Shown: positions 23,769 to 33,395 of the stretch, piece by piece
Layout of the letters: each line of letters begins with the position of its first letter
How positions within the stretch are numbered: the stretch's first letter is position 1
From: Silurus meridionalis
Lineage: Eukaryota > Chordata > Actinopteri > Siluriformes > Siluridae
Reading direction: 5' to 3'
DNA length: 64,000 nucleotides
NCBI RefSeq assembly: GCF_014805685.1
Contig: NC_060887.1
Coordinates: forward strand, 35,939,463-36,003,462
Notes under the pieces: model-generated
The model's database searches: none
What the model was told of the DNA's origin: nothing
What the model saw: the letters and a program-made list of their open reading frames with translations, nothing else
Position numbers and translations under genes: made by a program

Positions 23769-23789
23769 GCCCGAAAAGGGACATGGAGG

Positions 23790-24504
23790 TGTTATGTCGC
23801 CTGGAGAGGAACCCGGAGGCGAAACGTCGCCTGGAGCGGAACGCTGAGACGTAACTTCGCCTTTTGGGAGACTTGGAGCTGAGACATCTTCGTCGGAGGG
23901 GCTCTTAGGAGAGACGCCCGCCGGAGGAGCTCTTAGGTGAGACGCCGCCGAGGAGCTCGAGGCGAGATGTCGCCGACGGAGGAACTCTGGGGTGAGACGT
24001 CGCCTTCGGAGGAGCTCGGAGGCGAGATGTCGCCGACGGAGGAGCTCGGGGGTGAGACGTCACCTTGAGGGGAGCTCGGAAGCAAGATGTCACCAAAGGA
24101 GGAGCTCTGGGGCGAGACGTAGCCAAAGGAGAAGCTCTGGGGCGAGACGTCACCAACGTGGGAGCTCAGGAAAGAGACGTCGCCATTGGAGGAGCTCAGA
24201 GGTATGACTTCGCTAGGGATGAGTTGTGGGTTGCCATGCCACCTTGACAGGCGGACGGAGGTGATATGGCCTCCTTCTTGCGACCGGGCGGCAGCACGAC
24301 GACCCTCTCGCGGCCGGGCGACGGCACGACGACCCTCTCGCGGCCGGGCGATGGCACGACGACCCTCGCGCCGGCCGACGGCACAACGTCCTTTTCACGG
24401 CCGGGCGGCGGCACGACGTCCCTTTCGCGGCCGGGCAGCGGCACAGAGTCCTTCTTGCGGCCAGGCGGCGGCACGACATCCCTTTCGCGGCCTTGAGGCT
24501 GCAC
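23790..24504 (-). pseudogene. Decapeptide-repeat coding region, inverted copy
   Basis: On the minus strand the frame at 24504-24196 reads PPGRERDVVP-type decapeptides about seven times, then a non-repetitive SACQGGMATHNSS spacer. Beyond the spacer, units encoding SxxxGDVSP-like decapeptides follow. It is the inverted counterpart of 25118-25832. Frames are broken. No known enzyme domain is visible. Confidence 0.5.
24282..24494. repeat. GC-rich 30-bp minisatellite, about 7 copies
   Basis: Units approximate GCCGGGCGACGGCACGACG followed by ACCCTCTCGCG. They code for PPGRERDVVP on the minus strand. Confidence 0.9.
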
Positions 24505-24531
24505 TGAGTGCTCTGGGGAGCGGCACTGAGG

Positions 24532-24675
24532 TGAGCGTGATTATGCCTGGAGCTCCAGAGAGAGTGGAGGCATGAGTGATGATAAGCTCCAGGTGTGCGT
24601 GATTAAACCTGGAGCTCTAGGGAGAGCGGAGGTATAGAGAGCCACCAAAGGGGCATGGCAGGTGGATCCCTGACA
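24532..24675 (-). mobile_element. Truncated 5' LTR in the left arm
   Basis: Read on the minus strand it starts TGTCAGGGATCCACCTG at 24675 and follows the first ~145 bp of the 3' LTR at 26480, then jumps at CTCACC into coding repeats. The flank just outside it reads AGAAAGCTTT, ending in the same GCTTT that follows the 3' LTR at 27056. The pair therefore looks like the target duplication of one insertion, now inverted relative to each other. Confidence 0.8.
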
Positions 24676-24734
24676 AAAGCTTTCTGGCATTACATTCAAT
24701 GTGTAAAGCTTTCTGGCACTACAGAGAGCTTGAC

Positions 24735-24931
24735 GCCACCCGACTGGGTAAAAAAAAAGTCAGAATTGCAAGAAATAAAGTCAGAATTGCAAGAAATAAA
24801 GTCAGAATTGTGGGGAAAATGTCAGAATTATGAAAAAAAACGATTTATGGGAGAAAAAAGTCGGAATTAGGCATCATGTGGCGGAAACTGGCTTCAATAG
24901 TTTTTACCTGTCGAGAGCGCTTCAGCTCTCT
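24735..24931. other. Palindrome spacer
   Basis: A 197-bp asymmetric spacer with three AAAGTCAGAATTG-like units and a poly-A run. It is AT-rich, in contrast to both arms. Confidence 0.8.
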
Positions 24932-25832
24932 GTCAAGCTCTCTGTAGTTCCCTTTGGTGGCTCTCTATACCTCCGCTCTCCCTAGAGCTCCAGGTTTAAT
25001 CACGCACACCTGAGCTCATCATCACCATGCCTCCACTCTCTGGAGCTCCAGGCATAATCACGCCACCTCAGTGCCGCCTCCCCAGAGCACTCTGTGCAGC
25101 CTCGGCCGTGAAAGGGATGTCGTGCCGCCGCCCGCCGCGAGGGTCGCCGTGCCGCCCGCCGCGAGAGGGTCGCCGTGCCGCCGCCCGCCGCGAGGGTCGC
25201 CGTGCCGCCGCCCGCCGCGAGGGTCGCCGTGCCGCCGCCCGCCGCGAGGGTCGCCGTGCCGCCGCCCAGTCGCAAGAAGGAGGCCATATCACCTCCGTCC
25301 GCCTGTCAAGGTGGCATGGCAACCCACAACTCATCCCTAGCGGTCATACCTCTGAGCTCCTCCAATGGCGACGCCTCTTTCCTGAGCTCCCCGTTGGTGA
25401 CGCCTCGCCCAGAGCTTCTCCTTGGCTACGCCTCGCCCAGAGCTCCTCCTTTGGTGACATCTTGCTTCCGAGCTCCCCTCAAGGTGACGTCTCACCCCCG
25501 AGCTCCTCTGAAGGCGACGCCTCGCCCAGAGCTTCTCCTTGGCTACGCCTCGCCCAGAGCTCCTCCGTCGGCGACGCCTCACCCCAGAGTTCCTCCGTCG
25601 GCGACGCCTCACCCCGAGCTCCTCTGAAGGCGACGCCCGCCCAGAGCTCCTCCGTCGGCGACGTCTCACCTAAGAGCTCCTCCGACGGGGGCGTCTCTCC
25701 TAAGAGCCCCTCCGACGAAGATGTCTCAGCTCCAAGTCTCCCAAAAGGCGGTTACGCCTCAGCTGCCCGCCCAGGCGACGCCGCCCGGGTTCCTCTCCAG
25801 GCGACGTAACACCTCCATGTGCCTTTTCGGGC
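24932..25832. repeat. Right arm of the large imperfect palindrome
   Basis: Counterpart of 23769-24734. It begins GTCAAGCTCTCTGTAG, lacks the terminal ~35 bp of the LTR, and ends CCTTTTCGGGC at 25832, where the two arms cease to match. Confidence 0.93.
24947..25066 (+). mobile_element. Truncated LTR in the right arm
   Basis: Starts within the LTR at CCCTTTGGTGGCTCTCTATA and follows it to CATAATCACG, where it jumps into the coding repeats at the same place as in the left arm. This shows the internal deletion preceded the inverted duplication. Confidence 0.8.
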
Positions 25833-26475
25833 GATGTCTCTCCTCCAGGCCCCTCGGATGATGACAACACACTCCTGAGTTCCCCTGAAGACGTCATCAC
25901 AGCTTGCAGCCCCGGCGAAGGCGTCACTTCGTTCCTCCTCTCCACCGTGGGCGCCACTTGGCCTCTGGACACCGCCGAGGACGTTTTTCTGCTCCCGTTC
26001 TACACTAAGTACGTCTCTGCTATGGATATAACTCCGCTCCTGACCTCCGTGGTTGGCACCCCTTCGGTCCAGGTCTCCGCCGAGGGCGTCACTCTGATTC
26101 GGGTCTCCGGGGTGGATGTCGTTACACTCCCATCCTCTATGCGGGACATCACTCTGCTCCAGAACTCCACAGTGGGTGTCAATCCGCCCCTGATTACCCC
26201 CGAGTGCGTCACTCGATCTCTGGTCTCTGCCGTGGAGGTCGTTTAGCCTCTGGACTCCGCTGCAGGCGCTGCTTGGTCCCTGTCCTACGCCGGAGCCGTT
26301 TCTCCGCCTCTGGCCTCCACTAAAGACATCTCTCCGTCCCCAGTCTCTGCTACGGGCGGTTCGGACCATGTCCCTTTCGACCCTGGACGGACACCAGGGT
26401 CTTCTTCCGAGTGCCCTGGCCCTCCGAACATCGGTGGGTTTGGCGCGTCAGGTGCCGCCCCCTCTGGGAGGAGGG
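25118..26475 (+). pseudogene. Decapeptide-repeat protein of an LTR element
   Basis: An unusual coding region built almost wholly of 30-nt units. Order of segments: a 27-bp GC-rich minisatellite; the spacer AxPPSACQGGMATHNSS; SSSEGDASPR, SSSVGDASPQ, SSSVGDVSPK, SSSDGGVSPK units (about 25340-25800, one open frame of 260 codons); then, after a frame change, a frame from 25947 with VSAEGVTLIR, VSGVDVVTLP, SSMRDITLLQ, NSTVGVNPPL, ITPECVTRSL. A single TAG at 26245 separates this from more units and a non-repetitive tail rich in Gly/Pro that ends at the polypurine tract. I do not recognise the protein family; no protease, RT, RNase H or integrase motif is seen. Confidence 0.55.
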
Positions 26476-26479
26476 GTAA
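26466..26479 (+). promoter_or_regulatory. Polypurine tract
   Basis: GGGAGGAGGGGTAA lies immediately before the TGTCAGGG start of the 3' LTR, the expected site for plus-strand priming in reverse transcription. Confidence 0.75.
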
Positions 26480-26653
26480 TGTCAGGGATCCACCTGTCAC
26501 ACCCCCTTTGGTGGCTCTATGCCTCCGCTCTCCCTAGAGCTCCAGGTTTAATCACGCACACCTGGAGCTCATCATCACTCATGCCTCCACTCTCTCTGGA
26601 GCTCCAGGCATAATCACGCTCACCTGGGGTTCATCATCACTCTACCCCACTTC

Positions 26654-26661
26654 TATATAAG
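26654..26661 (+). promoter_or_regulatory. TATA box of 3' LTR
   Basis: TATATAAG about 175 bp into the LTR, downstream of two imperfect CTCCAGG/TAATCACGC direct repeats. Confidence 0.6.
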
Positions 26662-26872
26662 CTCCTTATTCACTCCCAATCCCCGTTCGTTATTGTATGT
26701 GTTGGACTTTACGTGCTGCATGCATTTGTGTTACGGGTTTCACACAGAACTCTATGCGTCCGTCCCGTTCGGACTTCACAATCCCGTACCGGCTGCGCTT
26801 CTTCTCCGCGCATCTCGGATCAGCTACGCTTCTCCTCAAACGCACCTTGGACTTACACAACCGAAGGACTGC

Positions 26873-26891
26873 CGTGTGTGTGTGTGTGTGA

Positions 26892-26951
<60 letters not shown>

Positions 26952-26970
26952 GCTTGTGTGTGTGCTTGTG
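26873..26970. repeat. (TG)n microsatellite inside the LTR
   Basis: About 40 TG units with a few interruptions, in the 3' part of the LTR. Confidence 0.95.
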
Positions 26971-27055
26971 TGTATCTCTCTCCCTCACTCTTGCTGTTAA
27001 AACCCAAGCGAGCTGTACTCCGGCTTCCGCCTCCTATTTTGCTCGCACCCTGACA

Positions 27056-27440
27056 GCTTTACACATTGAATGTAGTGCCAGAAAGCTTTACACATTAAAA
27101 ATGAAATTGGCTACAATCAATAAAATCGCATGGTATTAAACTAATTCTCCAATCCCTGGAGAAAAATCTGTCTAAGAATCAGCGTTGGATAGAGATGGAA
27201 GGAGACAGATAAAGCAGAGGAGCCTCGTTCATACATCAACAGCTTCATACTTCAGGCCGAAAACATGGTTACCGTTAAATGCACCAGAAATGTTTCAATA
27301 TTCAAATAGAAATAAAGTTGCAAATGCAAGATTTTATTTAACTATTTTAAATAAACATTTTTTTTGTGCCAGAAACAGGCTTCCATGCATCATAGAAGAT
27401 GGTGCAGAATGAAAAATGGAGGAACGGAGAGGAAACAGCG
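27056..27440 (+). repeat. Dispersed repeat R1, copy 2 (LTR insertion site)
   Basis: It starts directly after the 3' LTR with a duplicated CTTTACACATTGAA block and matches 2758-3030 in opposite orientation. The block ACATTGAATGTA..GCCAGAAAGCTTT also occurs next to the inverted 5' LTR at 24676-24720, so R1 was the host sequence of the LTR element. Confidence 0.65.
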
Positions 27441-27559
27441 AGGGGCGAGGAGAAGATTCAGGCCAAAGAACACATTAGAAAGTTTCCAAAGTTTGGGATA
27501 ATTTCTAACTAAAACAAAGAAAACATCAAACAGTGCATTGACCTTCAAGTAATTTTTAT

Positions 27560-27965
27560 TTATGATTTTAAAAAATTATACATAAATTAGAATGTCGTGG
27601 AAAAGTTCATTTATTTCAGTAATTCAACTTAAATTGTGAAACTTGTGTATTAAATATAATCAATGCACACAGTGCAGTAGTTTGTCTTTGGTGCTTTTAT
27701 TTGTGATGATTTTGGCTCACATTTAACAAAAACAAAAAAAAATCTTAAATGATTTGAATACTTCATAAAACCAATAAAAAAACATTTTTAGTGAATTGTT
27801 GGCCTCCTGGAAAGTATGATCTTTTACTGTATATGTACTCAATACTTGGTCAGGGCTCCTTTTGCTTTAATTACTGCCTCAATTTGGCGTGTCATGGAGA
27901 TGATCAGTCTGTGGCAGTGCTTAGGTGGTTTGGAAGGCCAGGTTTCTTTGACAGTGGCCTGAAAT
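27560..27965. mobile_element. Tc1/mariner-type transposon fragment
   Basis: It contains TTAGAATGTCGTGGAAAAGT, AGTGAATTGTTGGCCTCCTG and ACTCAATACTTGGTCAGGGC. I recall these phrases from a widespread teleost Tc1/mariner family. No transposase motif is retained. Confidence 0.5.
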
Positions 27966-27989
27966 GTGAGGGAGATACTGTGTATGTAT

Positions 27990-27991
27990 AA

Positions 27992-28019
<28 letters not shown>
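27990..28019. repeat. (TG)n microsatellite
   Basis: About 14 TG units. Confidence 0.92.
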
Positions 28020-28023
<4 letters not shown>

Positions 28024-28758
28024 ATATATGTATTTAATGCACACGTACAAACACATGTATGTGTGTGTTTTAACAGGGTTAAGGTTCTACAGCTTAATGT
28101 ATATAATCATCTTCTGTATATGGCCTGGGGATGTTAAAGATTTATTACAGGTGAATAGCGCATACAATATTCTTTCATTACACAGATGCATGTGGTTATG
28201 AAAGTCCATGTTAACATCAGAATACTTATTATAGACTTCTTTTGTGATGAGGGGAGAGAGAGAGAGAGAGAGAGAGAGAGTGTGAGAGTGAGTGGATTGT
28301 GCCTTACATTTCTACACTATAACACTATAGTTTTGAAAAATAATAATATAATGTAATAATATAATAATAATAGTGAAAAATAATTGCATGAATCATCCCA
28401 TCCTCACCCATCCAATCCCAGTATCACTATTGGTATGGCAACAGCTTCTTCATACATTATATTCCACGAATGACCAAATGAAATTTTTTTCCTAACTTTG
28501 TATTGTTAAGTGCAAAAATGTATCAGAAAGAGTACCATTTATTTCTAGTTTGAAGTTTTATTTGTTATTTGTCATATGCATATACATAAGCTCCATTGCA
28601 TTCAGAGTAAGTGTCCTGGCACCTTTACAAGCTCCCTGTATCAGATACAATTCAATATAATTTTCAAATGTTGTACTTGTATGGGTTTTATTTACCTTGG
28701 CTGCATTTTTATTCCTAATGAAATGAAGTTTGCCTACAACCTGTGTTTGATGCAGTAT

Positions 28759-28797
<39 letters not shown>

Positions 28798-28962
28798 TGT
28801 TTGTATTTACATGGTGAGGTGGAACTTCGAAAGGTTGGAAGGATTTACTGTTGAATAAAATGCAATGAAGTGAAATCTCAGCCTGTTAGTTAGCTGAGGT
28901 CAGTGCATGGGTCAACTGTGATGTTTTTATAACTAATACAGCACTGCTTTTACAGCAAATGC
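28020..28962. other. Unannotated stretch with two simple repeats
   Basis: A (GA)n tract occurs at 28252-28280 and a (TTTA)n tract of about 10 units at 28756-28798. The rest is AT-rich and unrecognised. Confidence 0.5.
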
Positions 28963-29907
28963 AGCTTGTCATGCAGAACACAGCCATTAGGGTTGCACAA
29001 GCCAGTGCACTCTTAGTTCCGGTCCCAAGCCGGAAAAATGGGGAGGGTTGCGTTAGGAAGGGCATCCAGCGTAAAACATGTGCCAAATCAAATATGCGGA
29101 TCATGAATCAGAATATCGGTCAAGGCCCGGATTACCAACGACCGCCACAGGTATCGTTAGCCAACAGGGTACCAGTGGAAATTGGGCTACTGTTGGCCAA
29201 AGGAAGAGAAGGAGAGAAGGAAGACAGAAGGAAAAGGAGAAGTGTAGGAGAGTGGAGGTTCGGCTGGTACTTTAAATGTTGGTACTATGACTGGTAAAGG
29301 GAGAGAGGTAGCTGATATGATGGAGCAGAGGAAGGTAGATATGTTGTGTGTTCAGGAGACCAAGTGGAAAGGGAGTAAGGCCAGGAACATTGGAGGTGGG
29401 TTTAAACTGTTATATCATGGTGTAGATGGAAAGAGAAATGGCGTATCTGTAAGAGTAAAAGGGAAAGATTATAGGACTGTCGTGAGACCTACTATGTTGT
29501 ATGGTTTAGAGACAGTAGCACTGACTAAAAAAACAGGAAGTAATAGACCTGAAGATGCTCCAATTTTCATTGGGAGTGACAACGGACATGAGTTTATTAG
29601 AGGGACAGCGCATTGTAGGACGTTTTGGTGAAAAGGTGAGGGAGGCGAAGTTGAGATGGGTTTGACATGTGCCGAGGAGGGACATGGGGTATATCGGTAG
29701 GAGAATGATAAGGATGGAGCTGAAAGGATGGAGGAAAAGAGGAAGACCAAGGAGGAGGCTTATGGATGTGGTGAAGGAAGACATGCAGGTAGTTGGTTTG
29801 AAAAAGGCAGATGTGGAGGACAGAGTAGTATGGAGACGGAAGATTCACTGTGGCTACTCCTAATGGGATCAGCCAGAAGAAGAACAAGAAGAAGAAGCTT
29901 GTCATGC
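28963..29907 (+). mobile_element. Internally deleted RTE-like LINE with target duplication (copy C)
   Basis: The 921-bp LINE (28975-29895) is flanked by AGCTTGTCATGC at 28963-28974 and 29896-29907. It retains the 5' leader (GGGCATCCAGCGTAAAACAT), the start of the endonuclease and then joins directly, at about 29445, to the last ~450 bp of the RT gene, ending in a GAA-rich tail. Endonuclease core and all RT catalytic motifs are absent. It was retroposed in this deleted form or deleted afterwards; the intact tail and target duplication favour the former. Confidence 0.93.
29287..29860 (+). pseudogene. LINE fusion ORF: endonuclease start joined to polyprotein C-terminus
   Basis: The frame begins MTGKGREVADMMEQRKVDML, with VQETKWKGSKARNIGGGFKL from the endonuclease, then passes directly into RVKGKDYRTVVRPTMLYGLE from the C-terminal domain. 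The 114-codon frame ends at a frameshift; another frame continues with MPRRDMGYIGRRMIRMELKG. No catalytic domain is complete. Confidence 0.85.
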
Positions 29908-30789
29908 TAGCAAAGAAGCAAAAAAAGAATAAAATCCAAATATCTGGTCCTGTAAACTGTTCTGTAAAAGGAGCTACAGCATTACAGCTGATTTACTTGG
30001 AATGATCTATGGATCTTAATGTCAACTGATACTCACTGCTTATTTACATTCATAATATATAAAAGTACAGATTTAAAATAAAAGTCCCAGCTTGTTAGGC
30101 AGTTGAGGTCAGTGCCGAGGGTCAGCCACATTTTTTTTTTTCCAGCTAATACAACAGGAAAATGGCTTTTCATTAGCGTCTGTCATAAAGCACTAAAACA
30201 GTTATGCTACAAGACTCAACATGACCTGACTGCAATGCAAGTTCTTTATCGCTTTCCCCTCAGTGTATTCATGGCTATCAATTAGAGAAGATCCACCATG
30301 CCTATAAAATGCTATAGGGCGGCTGGTAAAACCAGAATATCTTGGTATCTGACGGATTACATCATTGTCGGATGAAATGGATTTGTCTGAGAACTCAAAT
30401 CCGCACCTGGGTGTGGGCGTAAAGACGATCCGTCTCGGTGTGTTTGTAGAAGATTTATTGCAGGATTAATCAGCTCCATCTCGCATATATTTTCCTCAAG
30501 CAGCAATAAATTTAAATCAGATTTGTACTGTAATAAAAAGAAAAAAAACGACTTTAGGTTTACTGTAGGCTCACTTATTTCTGAGTTCATTACAGCACCT
30601 TGGTGCTTGGGGATAAATTGTGTTTGTAGTGTGAAAAAGGTATCTTTTTTTTTGTCTGATCTCAGCCAAAAAAACTAATCTAAGCCTCATTCACTTCACA
30701 ATCACACTGTGTAAAATGTGGGTTTTTTTGTTTGTTTGTTTGTTTAACTTGTCCACTACAACACAGTAAATTTATTTATTTGCATATCT
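29908..30789. other. Unannotated stretch
   Basis: Contains a (GTTT)n tract near 30726. No gene or family recognised. Confidence 0.4.
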
Positions 30790-30955
30790 CAGTGATGTTA
30801 GGAAGCTGGGGTCAGAGCACATGTTCAGCCACGATACAGCACCAGTGGAGCACAGAGGGTTAAGAGACTTGCTCAGGGGCCCAAGAATTGGCAATACTGG
30901 GGCTTGAACCCCTGACCAATAACCTTAACCAATGAGCTAACGCCTCACTACTATA
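30790..30955 (-). mobile_element. tRNA-derived SINE
   Basis: On the minus strand: TTAGCTCATTGGTTAAGG (A-box-like) and GGGGTTCAAGCCCCAG (B-box-like) form a clear tRNA-like head, followed by GGGCCCCTGAGCAAGTCTC. The B box is better preserved here than in other copies. Confidence 0.72.
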
Positions 30956-30973
30956 TGTTTGAAAAGTGTTTTT

Positions 30974-30978
30974 GGACG

Positions 30979-31016
<38 letters not shown>
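30974..31016. repeat. (GACA)n microsatellite
   Basis: About 9 GACA units preceded by GGACGGACG. Confidence 0.93.
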
Positions 31017-31149
31017 TCTTAATCTCACACTCCAGTGCCCATGGTATTTCTTACTTCTGGTATTTCTAATGTTCTAAAGATTTATTACACCACCGTCAAC
31101 AAACCTGAGTGTACATGTGAGAGTAAGGGGAAGGCAGCATACAAATATC

Positions 31150-31890
31150 TCAGTTCAACAAACATTCTATATCCATGATCCCTCCAGATCTGCTCCTTCA
31201 CCTGATAAGAATCTACCGATAAAAGGCTTGACTAAATAAATATGTTTTCAGCCTCGACTTGAACACTGAGACTGTGTCTGAGTCCCGAACACTGGTTGGA
31301 AGGCTGTTCCATAACTTTGGGGTTTATAAGAGAAGGATCTGCCCCCTGCTGTAGTCTTCATTATTTGAGGTACCAACAAATAGCCTGCACCTTTTGATCT
31401 AAGTAGGTGTGGAGGATCATACTGGTACAGAAGTTCACTCAGATACTGCGGCGCAAGACCGTTAAGTGCTTTATACGTCAGTAGTAGTATTTTATAATCA
31501 ATGCGAGCTTTAATTTGGAGCAGTGAAGAGTGAATAAAACAGGGGTAATGTGGTCATATTTTCTAGATATAGTAAGTTGCTGCTGCATTCTGAGTCTAAT
31601 CTAGATGCAACAAAAGCATGAACTAGTTTTTCTGCATCCTGTAACGACATCATATTTAAAAATGTAGCAATATTTCTAAGGTGAAAGAAGGCAATCCTGG
31701 TAATATTATTTAAATGAGCCTCAAAGGAAAGACTAGGGTCAATAATCACACCAAGGTCTTTGACTGCTGTACACACTGAGAAAGAAACACCATCCAGAGA
31801 TGCTACATATGTAGAAAGTTTACTTTTAACTGCATGTAGTCCTAGTAAAAATACTTCCGTCTAATCTGAGTTGAGCAGAAGGAAGTTATC
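31150..31890 (-). pseudogene. L2-type LINE relic, 3' end of RT gene
   Basis: The minus strand encodes VKDLGVIIDPSLSFEAHLNN, FFHLRNIATFLNMMSLQDA and LVHAFVASRLDS, then, in other frames, DYKILLLTYKALNGLAPQYL, GGRSFSYKPQSYGTA and VFKSRLKTYLFSQAF. This order is the C-terminal end of L2-like reverse transcriptases. Frameshifts and stops are numerous. It is a different LINE class from copies A-F. Confidence 0.85.
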
Positions 31891-31975
31891 AAGCATCCAC
31901 TGTCTAATTTCCTTTACACACTTCTCAACATTGTTAAGCTGATCTCTCTCATCTGGCTTTGCTAAAATATACAAC

Positions 31976-32080
31976 TTATTATTATTATTATTACTATTAC
32001 TATTATTTAATTAATTTAATTCAAAAGGGTTGTAAAACAATCATTTTTCAATTTAAAAAGTATGTATATATATGTATATG

Positions 32081-32141
<61 letters not shown>
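31976..32141. repeat. (ATT)n and (TATG)n/(TA)n microsatellites
   Basis: An ATT tract at 31976-32005, then TATGTA units from about 32060 grading into about 25 TA units ending at 32141. Confidence 0.93.
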
Positions 32142-32144
<3 letters not shown>

Positions 32145-32147
<3 letters not shown>

Positions 32148-33395
32148 TCAGTGAATTGCAAGCATTTGCCATTGTCAAACTTTTTTGTTTCTATATACCG
32201 TTTTTCCAAAATTTCCCGTTTTTCTTTCCTTGTCAAAAAAACAAGAAAAAAGAAACTACAATCTGCCACATGGTGATAATAGCAGCATTTCTTCGCCTTG
32301 CCAGTTTTTTTATTTATTTTTTTTTAAAGAACTGTTAACTGCTTCCATGCTTTCTTCTGAGTTCACACTTAAAAACACACAACTCACAACACATCTGGCA
32401 TGTGCAGCTGTATAATTTCCCCATCCGATTTCACGTCAAATTTGTGAACATTGTTTTGAGAATTGAAGCTCAGTACTGAATAAAGCCTCATGATGAGGGT
32501 TCTTACACTTACCCAGAACATACTGTGGATTCCCATCCAACATGTTTTTCGTTTTTTTTAAAGGCACGAGCCGACACAAGCGCAAGTGTAGCCACAAGTA
32601 ATTTACAGTTAAAAGGTTGAACATTGGCTCTCTGACAATTTTGCCGCAATGCTCTAATCTCATAATAAACCCTTGCATAAAAGAGACATTTAAAGATATG
32701 AGGTTTGCAATTTGAAAGTATTGTGTGATAATTTCTTTTTTTCAAGTGGAACTTAATTGGGGTCGAACTAATCACTTTTCTTTTGACCTTTCATAAGCCT
32801 GAATGATTCAATCCTTCATCCTGAACCAGCAATTTCCTTTAATATTTGTCTCTTTACATGTACACAGAATACTATAGTATAACCAAGCTTTCCTATCAGT
32901 TCCACATGTTTAGAACTGTAACCAGCGGGCATCATGTTAGCAAAATGTAAGCTTGTCCCCAAAATGTCAGCATTTAAATAGATTCAGATTTTCACTTCAA
33001 ATCACTTAACATGGCAAAACATGGCTCTGGGCCTGGTGAGGCCTGTGTGTTCCCTTTAGATATAAATACATTGTGGAAAAAGTAAAACATTTCAACAAAG
33101 TGCTATGCTGATTATGATACAGTCAATTAAATGTCTTATTTTATTTGTATTGTGTTTTTATTAATCTTCATAGGCATAAGCCCAACAAGCTCTAGGCACC
33201 TCAAACTGTGGAGTATTAGGTTTCAGGTCAGAATGTGGATCCATTCCTATCAAATTCTCTATTAATTGTTCAAAATGTACTTAATGCTGACAGACAAATC
33301 TGTTGCAGCACCTCTATTTAAGTTTGTACTCTTTTTATTTACTTTATAGTGTTCTGTGTTTTTTTCTTTTGAGTGTGTGTGTGTGTAATTGTAAA
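32145..33395. other. Unannotated AT-rich stretch
   Basis: No repeat family or coding motif recognised; short frames only. Confidence 0.4.

Larger units (their letters stand above)
23769..24734. repeat. Left arm of a large imperfect palindrome
   Basis: The reverse complement of this arm follows the same order of blocks as 24932-25832: outer words GCCCGAAAAGGGACATGGAG, then the SSxGDVSP-coding repeats, then CCACCTTGACAGGCGGACGG, then a 30-bp GC-rich minisatellite, then the first ~145 bp of an LTR, then flanking AAGCTCTCTGTAG. The arms differ in minisatellite unit length (30 versus 27 bp) and small indels. Confidence 0.93.
26480..27055 (+). mobile_element. 3' LTR of the decapeptide-coding element
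   Basis: 576 bp from TGTCAGGG to CCCTGACA, an 8-bp perfect inverted terminal pair. It has a TATATAAG box at 26654 and a long (TG)n run in its 3' half. It is preceded by a polypurine tract and followed by GCTTT, the same five bases found next to the inverted 5' LTR remnant at 24675. The U3 part has no obvious similarity to the LTR at 12628, so this is a separate family. Confidence 0.88.

Noticed and set aside
24186..24575. 129-codon plus-strand Arg/Ala-rich ORF
   Set aside because: It runs antisense through the GC-rich minisatellite, whose coding sense is on the minus strand in this arm.
25027..25809. 260-codon open frame as a host gene
   Set aside because: It starts inside an LTR fragment, crosses a GC-rich minisatellite, and has an inverted counterpart with broken frames. 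It belongs to the LTR element, not to a host gene.
26693..27139. 148-codon ORF with long Cys-Val run
   Set aside because: The run is the (TG)n microsatellite inside the 3' LTR.
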